Both the position numbers and the translations under genes were made by a program. Shown piece by piece: positions 35,801 through 53,819 of a DNA stretch of 64,000 nt (positions are counted from its first letter, which is position 1; the number at the start of each line of letters is the position of its first letter). The notes under the pieces were generated by a model, which was not told the DNA's origin, did not search any database, and saw nothing but the letters and a program-made list of their open reading frames with translations. The DNA comes from Mustela lutreola (lineage: Eukaryota > Chordata > Mammalia > Carnivora > Mustelidae), in assembly GCF_030435805.1 (NCBI RefSeq), contig NC_081291.1:13043001-13107000 (forward strand). The letters are read 5' to 3'.

Positions 35801-37200
35801 CAACTCACTGGACCAACATGTAATATAGAAAACAAGGCATATATAGTAGCAAACTGGAAGCTGCTGACAGGACAACCCTGCAATAACAGACTCAAGATGG
35901 AGGTTGAGCGGAAGGTTGGTGAAGAGGGAAACTTTTCATCTAAATCAGGGGTCTGCAAACCTTTTCTGCAAAGCCAGAGAACAAATATTTTAGACTTTCT
36001 GGGCCATATGATCTCTGTCCCAACTTACTGCCTTTGCAGCACACACACACACACACAAAAGCCATAGCTCTATGTAAATGAATGGGCATGACTGTGTTCC
36101 ATTCATACTTTACTTATAGACCCTGAAATTTCATATATTTCACTGAATTTTATATAATTTTTATATGGCACAAATACTACTCCCCTTTTCATATTCCCCC
36201 AACAATTAAAAATGTAAAAAAATCATTCTTATCTCACCAGCAATGCAAAAAACAGGTGGTAAACAAGTTGTGGTGTGTCCACCTTTGATCAACAGGAATG
36301 AGAAGACAGAAGTCATCCTTGCCACCAGAAAGGTACTGACTTGGGGGGTGGGTAGGTGGGGGGTGCAAGGGGGACCTCTGAAAATATTCCCTATCTTGAC
36401 CAGGGTGTATAGATGTAAACACTCCTCCTTCTGTACCCTTAAGATCTATGCACCTGACAACATGTACCTTTTAACCTCAATTTTTTTTTTCTTCTTAAAG
36501 TGAAAACAAAAATGAGAAATATCTCTTAACCCTTTTCCCTTTGCAGGTCAGAGGCCTGGGGTCTCCAAACTCATGAGACCAGCTGGGATACAATGGGGCG
36601 ATCTTGGGCAAGTAAAGAAAGGAAAGAGAAAAAATAATGCCAGACTATATCCAAGCCTTAGTTTTCCCGCCAGTGAACGGGGCTGTAAGAGGTGTTAAGG
36701 GTGTGCCACACCTACCCTGCAAGGCTGCTACGGTGGTGGTGGTGGTGGTGGGGTGACCCTTAGCTCGACGTTCTCACCATTCCTACACTAACCTTTGTCT
36801 TTCTCTTTATGACCATAAAATTTCCCCGACGAGAGTCTAAAATGCCCAAATTGAGAGTCATTGGTGGATTGCACCCATCGGTTCCTCCAGCGCTCTGTGG
36901 GGGGAAACAACAGCGGTTAGGGCTGAAAGTGTTCACTTAAGTCATGAAAGGTGTATTGGGCGGAGGGGAAGAAGAGGGAGGTTTGAGGCTTCGAAGCTTC
37001 GAGGCTTCACCACCACCAATCCCGCGGTGATGGGGGGGGGGGGCCACTGGTGACTCGGGCTGTTGGCTGGGCAGCTTACGCCCCCACTCCACCACGACGG
37101 GTATCGCCTCTTCACCTCCGTCTAGAAATTCCTCTTGGAAGTAGACAGTGGCTAGCACCACCCTCAGCATGCAGACCGCCCAAAGCGGAACGTGAGCCAT
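13186..37200 (-). CDS. CALR3: CALR3, calreticulin 3 (whole coding span, nine exons)
   Basis: The nine exons (37116-37200, 36793-36894, 33908-34111, 25579-25673, 22186-22374, 18446-18553, 18236-18364, 17565-17657, 13186-13329) give one 1149-nt frame, 382 residues plus stop, against 384 in human by memory. Residues 1 to about 17 are a hydrophobic signal peptide. The globular N-domain carries the two calreticulin signatures, KHEQKMDCGGGYVK (96-109) and IMFGPDICG (128-136), with cysteines 103, 135 and 161. The P-domain is short and degenerate (about 195-290). The C-terminal tail is mildly acidic and ends in KDEL, an ER-retention signal. CALR3 (calsperin) is a testis-specific ER chaperone that in mouse supports sperm ADAM3 maturation and is reported not to bind calcium as CALR does. 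Sequons lie at N40-D-S and N199-L-T. The chosen start aligns with the human N-terminus. An in-frame upstream TTG is not a start. Confidence 0.96.
13490..13912 (+). mobile_element. MLT1-type LTR fossil (ERVL-MaLR)
   Basis: Matches the order of the MLT1 LTR consensus as I recall it: 'gggtctttgcaaatatgatt', 'gggccctaaat', 'gtcctcata', then 'cttctggcctccagaac' and 'aaataaata' near the end. An old solitary LTR remnant of eutherian age in CALR3 intron 8, without internal region. Confidence 0.65.
14281..14489 (+). mobile_element. CAN-SINE
   Basis: Inserted in an L1 3' end. Full-length with A-rich tail. Confidence 0.9.
14865..15053 (+). mobile_element. CAN-SINE
   Basis: Inserted in the same L1. Flanks gatatctg / gacatctg. 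Confidence 0.9.
15171..15191 (+). repeat. (CA)n microsatellite
   Basis: About ten CA units inside the L1 3' end. Confidence 0.85.
15320..15526 (-). mobile_element. CAN-SINE
   Basis: First of two near-adjacent minus-strand copies in the L1. Confidence 0.9.
15534..15736 (-). mobile_element. CAN-SINE
   Basis: Second copy, followed directly by a 34-base T run (15739-15772) that looks like the tail of a lost third element or an expanded tail. Confidence 0.9.
16085..16990 (+). mobile_element. Older L1 3'-end fragment
   Basis: Starts with 'gaggatgtccaaatggcc' and contains 'ctggaaacaaccca'. It ends 'gtatataaattatacttcag'. One CAN-SINE (16540-16729) is inserted. Confidence 0.6.
16540..16724 (+). 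mobile_element. CAN-SINE
   Basis: Target duplication aaaaagactgca at 16525-16536 and 16725-16736. Confidence 0.9.
17000..17540 (+). mobile_element. Old L1 3'-end fragment
   Basis: Diverged L1 sequence: 'ctttatttacgaggccac', 'ccatttatatgaatttca' and 'catcctgatctgggtggg' in L1 order. Confidence 0.5.
17565..17657 (-). CDS. CALR3: CALR3 exon 8
   Basis: 93 nt, 31 codons, VRSGTIFDNFLITDDEEYAE to ATWGETK (residues 305-335). Acceptor CACAG, donor GTAAGG. This is the calreticulin C-terminal globular segment. Confidence 0.95.
17795..17985 (+). mobile_element. MER5-like hAT remnant
   Basis: 'ttggttctcaaacttaggtg' at the left end and a GC-rich middle fit the MER5 group of short hAT elements. Confidence 0.45.
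18236..18364 (-). CDS. CALR3: CALR3 exon 7
   Basis: 129 nt, 43 codons, DGLKPEGIDKDVWLHQKM to IGAIGLELWQ (residues 262-304), one residue shorter than human by memory. The donor reads CAG|GTCACG, which departs from the GTRAGT consensus. The frame into exon 8 and the clear homology on both sides still support this junction. Confidence 0.93.
18446..18553 (-). CDS. CALR3: CALR3 exon 6 (P-domain)
   Basis: 108 nt, 36 codons, DWEKHFLDASASKPSDWNS through GDWQGPMLQKPPYQ (residues 226-261). It carries the degenerate P-domain repeats characteristic of CALR3. Acceptor TTAG, donor GTGCGT. Confidence 0.94.
18835..19041 (+). mobile_element. CAN-SINE (diverged head)
   Basis: Degenerate head, recognisable body 'ggtcatgatctaagggtcc' and CT-rich tail. 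Confidence 0.8.
19230..19668. repeat. AT-rich, TA-alternating low-complexity tract
   Basis: Alternating purine-pyrimidine (tatatgcatg, acatatatac) passing into almost pure A/T with many short palindromes (aatatattatatataatata). Ends at the SINE at 19669. Confidence 0.85.
19669..19862 (+). mobile_element. CAN-SINE
   Basis: Young-looking mustelid-type copy inserted in an AT-rich tract. Flanks aatattgat on both sides. Confidence 0.92.
20585..20775 (+). mobile_element. CAN-SINE with CA tail
   Basis: Older copy whose A-rich tail has been replaced by a (CA)n microsatellite (20776-20812). Confidence 0.85.
20776..20812 (+). repeat. (CA)n microsatellite
   Basis: About 18 perfect CA units grown in a SINE tail. 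Confidence 0.95.
20910..21100 (+). mobile_element. CAN-SINE
   Basis: Perfect 15-bp target duplication aaaacaaaatgcttc at 20895-20909 and 21101-21115. Confidence 0.95.
21240..21583 (+). mobile_element. MLT1-type LTR fossil (ERVL-MaLR)
   Basis: A second, more diverged solitary LTR remnant of the same group. It ends with 'aagccaccc', 'cttgtggtatcttgttacgg' and 'cagccctaggaa'. No internal region. Confidence 0.6.
21830..22060 (-). mobile_element. CAN-SINE
   Basis: Diverged copy with GA-rich body, 110 bp from CALR3 exon 5 donor. Confidence 0.85.
22186..22374 (-). CDS. CALR3: CALR3 exon 5
   Basis: 189 nt, 63 codons, VDGFTHLYALVLRPDL through IDGQSIESGNIEYDW to DKSQ (residues 163-225), entering the P-domain. 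It is one residue longer than human by memory (extra residue in the KKMEKSSAESKDW stretch). Flanked by GCAG acceptor and GTATGG donor. Confidence 0.95.
22985..23130. mobile_element. MER5-like hAT remnant
   Basis: 'cagttctcaaagtgaggctg', 'ggcatcagtatcatt' and a right end 'gtaccactgccc' are MER5-like. Confidence 0.4.
23849..24060 (-). mobile_element. CAN-SINE
   Basis: Target duplication ctccaagg(c/t)attttt at 23835 and 24061. Confidence 0.92.
24216..24419 (-). mobile_element. CAN-SINE
   Basis: Target duplication gcattttattcttct at 24201-24215 and 24420-24434. Confidence 0.92.
25579..25673 (-). CDS. CALR3: CALR3 exon 4
   Basis: 95 nt encoding residues 131-162, GPDICGFDIKKVHVILHF onward to IRCK. 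This supplies the second signature and cysteines 135 and 161. The acceptor tract is unusual in being interrupted by a long A run read from the plus strand (T run on the coding strand, 25678-25693). The donor is GTAAAT. Confidence 0.95.
26969..27217 (-). mobile_element. CAN-SINE (diverged, with internal short duplication)
   Basis: The phrase 'ccggacacagggctcaca' occurs twice in tandem (27113 and 27131). Confidence 0.8.
27250..27414 (-). mobile_element. CAN-SINE
   Basis: A shorter copy next to the previous one, ending AAGCCACCTAGGAGCCC. Confidence 0.85.
27641..27833 (+). mobile_element. CAN-SINE
   Basis: Target duplication aaaatgcaactga at 27628-27640 and 27834-27846. Confidence 0.93.
28356..28542 (-). 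mobile_element. CAN-SINE
   Basis: 16-bp target duplication tattctctcta(t/c)ttct at 28340 and 28543. Confidence 0.93.
28831..29034 (+). mobile_element. CAN-SINE in L1
   Basis: Perfect target duplication aaaatctatcacctt at 28816-28830 and 29035-29049. Confidence 0.95.
29281..29474 (-). mobile_element. CAN-SINE in L1
   Basis: Perfect target duplication agtacttgtc at 29271-29280 and 29475-29484. Confidence 0.95.
29658..29877 (-). mobile_element. CAN-SINE in L1
   Basis: Flanks ggtcttctt on both sides. Includes a short alternating cgcgcatgcgca. Confidence 0.9.
31174..31359 (-). mobile_element. CAN-SINE in L1
   Basis: Perfect target duplication tgttcttagcactat at 31161-31175 and 31360-31374. Confidence 0.95.
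31904..32101 (-). mobile_element. CAN-SINE in L1
   Basis: Follows a 24-base T run. Ends GAGCCACCCAGGTGCC. Confidence 0.9.
32102..32224 (-). mobile_element. CAN-SINE head portion, abutting the previous copy
   Basis: Only the body and head (caggctccccactgagc to gagccacccagggccc) are present. The tail half is missing, so one SINE probably inserted into or recombined with another. Confidence 0.85.
33305..33510 (+). mobile_element. CAN-SINE
   Basis: Diverged head 'tacctgggggctcagttg'. Confidence 0.88.
33523..33740 (+). mobile_element. CAN-SINE
   Basis: Adjacent second copy. The tail has become (TTAA)n at 33721-33737. Confidence 0.88.
33908..34111 (-). CDS. CALR3: CALR3 exon 3
   Basis: 204 nt, the size I recall for this calreticulin-family exon, encoding residues 63-131. 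It begins GLQTTQNGRFYAISARF and contains KMDCGGGY. It ends at IMFG before a GTGAGC donor. Confidence 0.96.
34547..34730 (+). mobile_element. CAN-SINE
   Basis: Perfect target duplication atagttgcttaag at 34534-34546 and 34731-34743. Confidence 0.94.
35601..35784 (-). mobile_element. CAN-SINE
   Basis: Imperfect target duplication ttgg(g)ctg(g/a)atttt on both sides. Confidence 0.92.
35946..36265 (+). mobile_element. hAT-type non-autonomous DNA transposon
   Basis: It begins 'caggggtctgcaaacctttt' and continues 'gggccatatgatctctgtc', 'atgggcatgactgtgttcca' as in the well-known mammalian hAT element. It ends near 'acaggtggtaaacaag'. The exact family name is not certain. Confidence 0.65.
36266..36480 (+). 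mobile_element. Old L1 3'-end remnant
   Basis: 'ttgaccagggtgtatagatg' and 'acccttaagatctatgcac' follow the L1 3' UTR order. Confidence 0.45.
36730..36751 (+). repeat. (GGT)n microsatellite
   Basis: About seven GGT units, 40 bp from the CALR3 exon 2 donor. Confidence 0.85.
36793..36894 (-). CDS. CALR3: CALR3 exon 2
   Basis: 102 nt, phase 1 to phase 1, encoding the conserved calreticulin stretch with WRNRW and RLSSGKFYGHKEKDK (residues 29-62). The acceptor CACAG is at 36895 and the donor GTTAGT at 36792. The sequon N40-D-S lies here. Confidence 0.95.
37116..37200 (-). CDS. CALR3: CALR3 exon 1 coding part: signal peptide
   Basis: ATG at 37200. Codons 1-28 encode MAHVPLWAVCMLRVVLAT followed by the mature start VYFQEEFLDG. 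The exon ends in phase 1 at a GTGAAG donor (37115-37114). The leader is two residues shorter than I recall for human. Confidence 0.95.
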
Positions 37201-37263
37201 AGCCAAGAAAGGCGCGCGGCACTTCTTATCATAACCGCTTCTTTGCTCCCAGCTGTCTCCGCG

Positions 37264-37440
37264 GCGTGCCGGGCCGCCCTGGAACTACAACTCCCGTCAC
37301 TCCTCGCGATTGTGATCTGAGGCTCCATTGGTCCTCAGCGCGCAGTGCACGCCGGACCCGCCCCGGCACCATCACTCCCATGACGCCCCGCGATTGTGAC
37401 CTGGGGCCCCATTGGTCCTCGGAACGCGGCGCGCGCCGGG
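37264..37440. repeat. 83/84-bp tandem duplication in the promoter
   Basis: Unit 1 (37264-37346) and unit 2 (37347-37430) are clearly homologous across their length. Shared landmarks include 'gccggg/gccgga', 'actccc', 'cgcgattgtga' and 'ccattggtcctc', spaced 83-84 bp apart. A third unit begins at 37431 (gcgcgccggg) but does not continue. Each full unit carries one CCAAT box. Confidence 0.85.
37284..37295 (+). promoter_or_regulatory. ZNF143 (Staf)-type motif
   Basis: ACTACAACTCCC is the core of the ZNF143/THAP11 promoter motif. A related inverted copy (minus strand GACTACACATCCCGG) lies at 37437-37451 on the far side of the tandem duplication. The equivalent place in unit 2 is degenerate (ACCATCACTCCC). 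Confidence 0.6.
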
Positions 37441-37469
37441 ATGTGTAGTCTCTTTCCTAACCTAGCGCT

Positions 37470-37484
37470 GTTGCCGGGGGCAAC
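37470..37484. promoter_or_regulatory. RFX X-box (perfect inverted repeat)
   Basis: GTTGCC-GGG-GGCAAC matches the RFX consensus GTNRCC(N0-3)RGYAAC on both arms. It sits about 270 bp upstream of the CALR3 start codon. RFX factors drive ciliary and, through RFX2, spermatogenic genes. Confidence 0.7.
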
Positions 37485-37789
37485 GGTCCCATCTGGCCGC
37501 AGTGTGTGGCCGAAGCCCGGTGGCGGCCTCTGCGGATGGACATCGTGGGAGGAGGTTGGCAGGGTTGACTGGGCTCCCGCCGGGCTTGGCGGCTGGACTC
37601 CGGACAGGAGTTGCGGGGAAAGGGGAGTGTTCTGAGGCTGGGCTGGGAGGGCGGCGGGAGGGCGGCCCGGCGCCTCACCCTGTTTCCCTGTCGGGCCCAC
37701 TTAGAGGAGCGTGGTCGGGAGTGGGTAGCTCCCGGCGGTAGGGAAGAGCCCGATGGCCTGACGGGGCCCGTGTTTTCAGGGGTAGGTTT

Positions 37790-38580
37790 ACTTATTTTTA
37801 ACAATTTGACTGAAGATTCGTTTGCGTACCATACAATTCACCCCTCTTCGGTGTACAACTCAGTTACTTTGATTTATAAGTTTACTGAGTGGTGCGGCCA
37901 TCACCACGATCCAGCTTTAGGACTTTCCCGTCGCCCCAAGGATATCCCTCCTGGCCCTTTGCAGGCCCTCCTCACTCCCACTCCCAGCCCCAGGCAACCA
38001 CTGTGGTTCTTCGCGACTGTGCAGATTTGTCTTTTCTGGATGATCCTTATGAATGGGATTATACGGTGTGTGGGGTTTTTTTGTTTGGTTTTGGTTTTTG
38101 TTTGTTTGTTTGTTTGTTTTGCATCTGGTTACTTTCCCTTTGCATGATGTGTCCGAGATGCAAGCACGTTGTTGTGTGTGTCTGTATTTGTTCTTTTCTT
38201 CTTGCGGGATAGTATTTCGTTTATGGATGGACCTCACTTCTCATGCATTCATTAGTTAATGGACTTTTGTGTTGTTTCCACTTCTTGTCTACTCTTATGA
38301 ACGTTTGCATACATTTCAGTCATCTTGGACTAGGTGGGAGCTGTCATACTGTTTTCTGAATTGGCCCCTGTACCATTTTACAATCCCCCATGACAGTGTA
38401 TGAGCGTTCCAGTTTTTTCACATCCTCCCCCAGTCTTGTTATCTGTAGTTTTGATTGTAGGCATTTTAGTGGCTGTGAAGTGGGATCTGGTGGTATCGAT
38501 TTGCATTTGCCTAATGGCTAGTGGCGCTGAAGGTCTTTACATGTGTTTGCTGGCCATTCACCTCTTTTTCTTTTTCTTAA
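37790..38580 (-). mobile_element. Old L1 3'-end fragment, antisense
   Basis: The plus strand is the complement of an L1M 3' UTR: 'accatacaattcaccc', 'ccccaggcaaccactgtgg', 'gttaatggacttttgtgttg' and 'gaagtgggatctggtgg'. It starts directly at the edge of the CpG island. Confidence 0.65.
38091..38120 (+). repeat. (GTTT)n microsatellite
   Basis: Repeated tttg units in the L1 remnant. Confidence 0.8.
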
Positions 38581-38582
38581 TT

Positions 38583-38624
38583 TCTTTCTTTCTTTCTTTC
38601 TTTCTTTTTTTTTTTTTTTTTTTG
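38583..38624 (+). repeat. (TTTC)n and poly-T
   Basis: Six TTTC units then a T run. Confidence 0.85.
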
Positions 38625-38979
38625 TTCAGGGCAGTGTCTGTCCATATTTTTAGCCTATTGGTTTATTTTTAATTGTGTGTTTTAAAAATACATCAGCCTG
38701 TGATGAAATGGATATAACACAAAATTTGCCTCTTTAACCATTATTGACTTATTTTTAAACCTAGGGAAACTTTCAGAAGAGCGAGATGCCGAAAAACCTG
38801 GTGTGGTGGTCGGGCTTTCCCTCTGACCCGCAGAATGGCCGGGGCCAAATCTTCTCCTTGAGCTTCAGTTACAAAAATATTAATAAAGGCAGCTGTCGAT
38901 GTGCCTCTGCTTCCTCTTTACCACGTCCTTCCAGCTAAAAGCCCGTTAAAAGCAGGTATTCTAAATATTACTATCTAAA

Positions 38980-39115
38980 TCTATCTATTCCATGCCCTAC
39001 AATAAACATAGGAATCCTATGAAGGTCATAGTTATTACCACCTTTCTACAGATGAGCAAGCTGAAGCACAAAGTGGTTAAGTAACTTGCCCAGTGTCACA
39101 CAGGCTAGGAATTCT
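38980..39115 (-). mobile_element. MIR
   Basis: 'ctacagatgagcaagctgaa' and 'aagtaacttgcccagtgtca' are reverse MIR core. Confidence 0.6.
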
Positions 39116-39143
39116 CCACTGTTTCTCTTGGGTGTGGTTTTAT

Positions 39144-39339
39144 TATTATTATTTTTAAAGATTTTATTTATTTATTTGACAGAGAGAAATCACAAGTAGA
39201 TGGAGAGGCAGGCAGAGAGAGAGAGGGAAGCAGGCTCTCTGCTGAGCAGAGAGCCTAATGCGGGACTCGATCCCAGGACTCTGAGATCACGACCTGAGCC
39301 GAAGGCAGCGGCTTAACCCACTGAGCCACCCAGGCGCCC
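39144..39339 (-). mobile_element. CAN-SINE
   Basis: Perfect 17-bp target duplication cttgggtgtggttttat at 39127-39143 and 39340-39356, so a young copy. Confidence 0.95.
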
Positions 39340-39709
39340 CTTGGGTGTGGTTTTATATTCACTGATCTCTGTAGTCAGGCTGGTGCTAGGTTAGTTAGTA
39401 CTGCTGGTACCCAGCTCAGGCCTTAGTACCCAGGTGATTAAGATGGGGACAAGTAGGCAAGCTCACCAGGCAGAGAAACAGAGAATAAAAAGAAAAATAA
39501 TTCACACTTACATGGAATCTTAGGTCTGGGTTAAATACTTTTCCTTGCACAAAATAATTGAGTTCAGGTTTGAAAGGCGCAGAGGACATAAGGTTGCCAG
39601 ATTTAACAAAAATATGGGACACCAGTTGAATTTGAATTTCAGGTAACCAACAAATTTTTAGTCCGAAAATGTTGGAACATACTACTTTTTAGTGTAAAGA
39701 TATTTGCGT

Positions 39710-39842
39710 CGGATGCCTGGGTGGCTTGGTCAGTTAAGCATCAACTCTCGATCTCTGCTCAGGTCTTGGTCTCAGAGTTGTGAGTTTAGGCCCATGTTGG
39801 GCTCCGCACTACGAGTGGAGCCTAGCTTAAAAAAAAAAAATA
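39710..39842 (+). mobile_element. CAN-SINE, short
   Basis: Short subtype ending in GGAGCCTAGCTTAAAA without CT-rich body, like the copy at 3691. Confidence 0.85.
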
Positions 39843-40029
39843 ATTGGGGTCATACTTATATTCTAGAAATTATTTACTGTTTATCATCAATTCAAATCAC
39901 CAGGTGTCCTGTATTTAATCTGGAAATCCCAGTAAGCTCATTTTCCAAGTGGACAGGGAGGGGAAAAAAGGCTTTTTTAGGTCTCACAGTGAATTAAAAA
40001 AATAGTAATAATGCATGGTCTTGCTAAGA

Positions 40030-40490
40030 CATTCAGACAGTATGGGAACAACCAATGGTTGCCCATCTTGTCTTTTCTGCCTCACATAATATCATGCTGG
40101 CGACCTTATTATGCAGGCAGATCTCCCTTATTCCTTTTAACAGCTGTATTGTGTACCGTTATCTGCATGCACTCTTCTGGATCGCACCAGTTCTCTATGG
40201 ATGGGTTCAGGTTTTTGACGAGTACAAACAATACTGCTGTGGCATTCCTTGAACATGCATCTGTGTGTATGTTTCCGAGAGTAATTGTAGGTAAATTTCC
40301 AGACATGGAATCTCCAGGGCGTGGGGTCTCTGCATTTCCCACTCTTCTTGCTGTTGCTGTGTTCTTTACTAAAGGGGCTGCAGCAAACACACACCCACTT
40401 GTTTTGTATTTTCCCACTTTGCAAGATTTTAAACTTTTTGAAAACCTTTGGAAATCTTGGAGTACGTCATTTTTATTCTCTTAGGGACAC
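40030..40490 (-). mobile_element. Old L1 fragment, antisense
   Basis: Diverged sequence following the L1ME-like 3' end ('caatactgctgtggcattcc', 'gtaggtaaatttccagac'). Confidence 0.45.
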
Positions 40491-40804
40491 ATGGGAACTC
40501 TGAGAATATACTGAAAGCACTAGCCTCCCTCCCCCAAAGAACGTACACCAGCAGGTACACATAGCATGCAGCCGACTTTTGGTGGGTGGTGGTGTGTCTG
40601 TCTGTAGCCTCTGTATCCTTCCAGGGCAGTGGTTTTCACACTTAAAAGTATGATATTCTGGGGGGCTCCTTAAATATACAGATTGTATTCGAGCCATTCT
40701 TTGTGAGAAAGCTGGGGACAGTTGGGTAAAGGAGGAGCCCTGATATGGGAAGCAAGTGGTGGTGTAACTGGCCAGGCTGTGAAGTGTGGTGGGGAAGAAG
40801 GGGG

Positions 40805-41005
40805 CCTTTGGTACCAGACCTGAGCTTTGAATTCGGCTCTGCTGCTCCACCAGCCAGGTGACCTCAGCTGGTGACCTTGACTGGTGACCCCCCCTTTAGG
40901 GGCTTTTCTTGGTCTCTTCTGTAAAAGGGGATGACAGTAACTGACTTAGGGTTACATGAAGATTAAATGAGATAATACAGCTCTGAGCAGAGTGCTGGGG
41001 ACACC
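40805..41005 (+). mobile_element. MIR
   Basis: 'gaattcggctctgctgctcc', 'tctgtaaaaggggatgacag' and 'gaagattaaatgagataata' in MIR order. Confidence 0.6.
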
Positions 41006-41224
41006 ACTGGAGCCTGAGAAGCACTGGCTCTTCTCTTTAACATTTAACATGTCTCATTGAAGACCTGGCATAGAACGGTAATTCACTTGGTGCTGCTGGG
41101 TGTTGATGTTTTCATTGTCATCCTGGGGCTTGAAGGGAAGGCTCTAGCCGACTGCGAGGAGGAGTCTGAGCTCTCAAATGGGAGATATTGAAATATATAA
41201 AATCACGATAGGAATGTCAGCTAT

Positions 41225-41418
41225 TCTTTTTTTTTTTAAAGAATTTATTTATTTATTTAACAGAGAGAGATCACAAGTAGGCAGAGAGGCGCAGAGAGAG
41301 GGGGGGAGGCAGGCCCTCCACCAAGCAGAGAGCCCAATGCGGTGCACGATTCCAGGACCTGAGATCACAACCTGAGCTGAAGGCAGAGGCCCAACCCACT
41401 GAGCCACCCAGGCGCTCC
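41225..41418 (-). mobile_element. CAN-SINE
   Basis: First of a head-to-tail pair just upstream of the C19orf44 first coding exon. Confidence 0.92.
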
Positions 41419-41422
41419 ATCC

Positions 41423-53284
<11,862 letters not shown>

Positions 53285-53819
53285 GCTCACAGAGGTGAGG
53301 CGGGGTGTGTGGGCTCAGCCGAGCTGGTCCAGTGCAGTGGCTGTGACCCGCGTTGTTTTCCAGGTGACCGTGGTGGGGGCAGATGGCACGGAGGACTCAC
53401 CTAAGCAGAATCCCAGCTCCAGCCTTTCCGGAGTGCTTGACGCTCCCAGCCCCTGCCTCCTCAGGGTGCCCGGCGCCAGACCCGAAAGGACGCACCGGCC
53501 AGGGGAAACGGAGCCACAGGCGGCACTGTCACCACTACTCCTGGGGTGACGGAGGATGCCCGCCTGTCTGGAGCCCCGCAAGGCGGCCAGACGGGCCAGG
53601 GGCTGCCTGCCCAGTGAGTGGAGGAGATGGAAGGGGTGAGAAGCCCCGTCTGCTCCAGAGGAGCCCACGCGAGACATCCAGGCTGGGGACACCTGCGGGA
53701 CGCGCCAGGGCCCAGCTTCTGAGCAGACAGCACAACTCAGACAGCACGGGCCCACCGGGCACGCCCCCTCCGGACTCAGCCAGAGCACGCTTCTAACTCG
53801 AACACGCCGAGAAAAAGGT
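53285..53819 (+). other. C19orf44 3' UTR / convergent intergenic gap
   Basis: About 540 bp separate the C19orf44 stop from the CHERP polyadenylation region. I find no plus-strand AATAAA here, so the C19orf44 transcript may use a variant hexamer or run into the CHERP 3'UTR on the opposite strand. Confidence 0.5.

Larger units (their letters stand above)
37230..37760. promoter_or_regulatory. Divergent CpG-island promoter, CALR3 / C19orf44
   Basis: A CpG-rich block lies immediately upstream of the CALR3 start codon (37200, minus strand) and upstream of C19orf44 (plus strand). It holds two CCAAT boxes in reverse orientation (37325-37331 and 37409-37415), ZNF143-like motifs, an RFX X-box and a tandem duplication. 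Non-coding exon 1 of C19orf44 must start in or near it, but I cannot fix its donor from sequence alone. Confidence 0.8.

Noticed and set aside
35420-36067. A 215-codon plus-strand open frame.
   Set aside because: It runs through an antisense CAN-SINE and into a hAT transposon. The middle peptide is the usual SINE translation.
37201-37206. A CALR3 start two codons upstream (TTG in frame).
   Set aside because: Not an ATG. The ATG at 37200 aligns with the known CALR3 N-terminus and gives a normal signal peptide.
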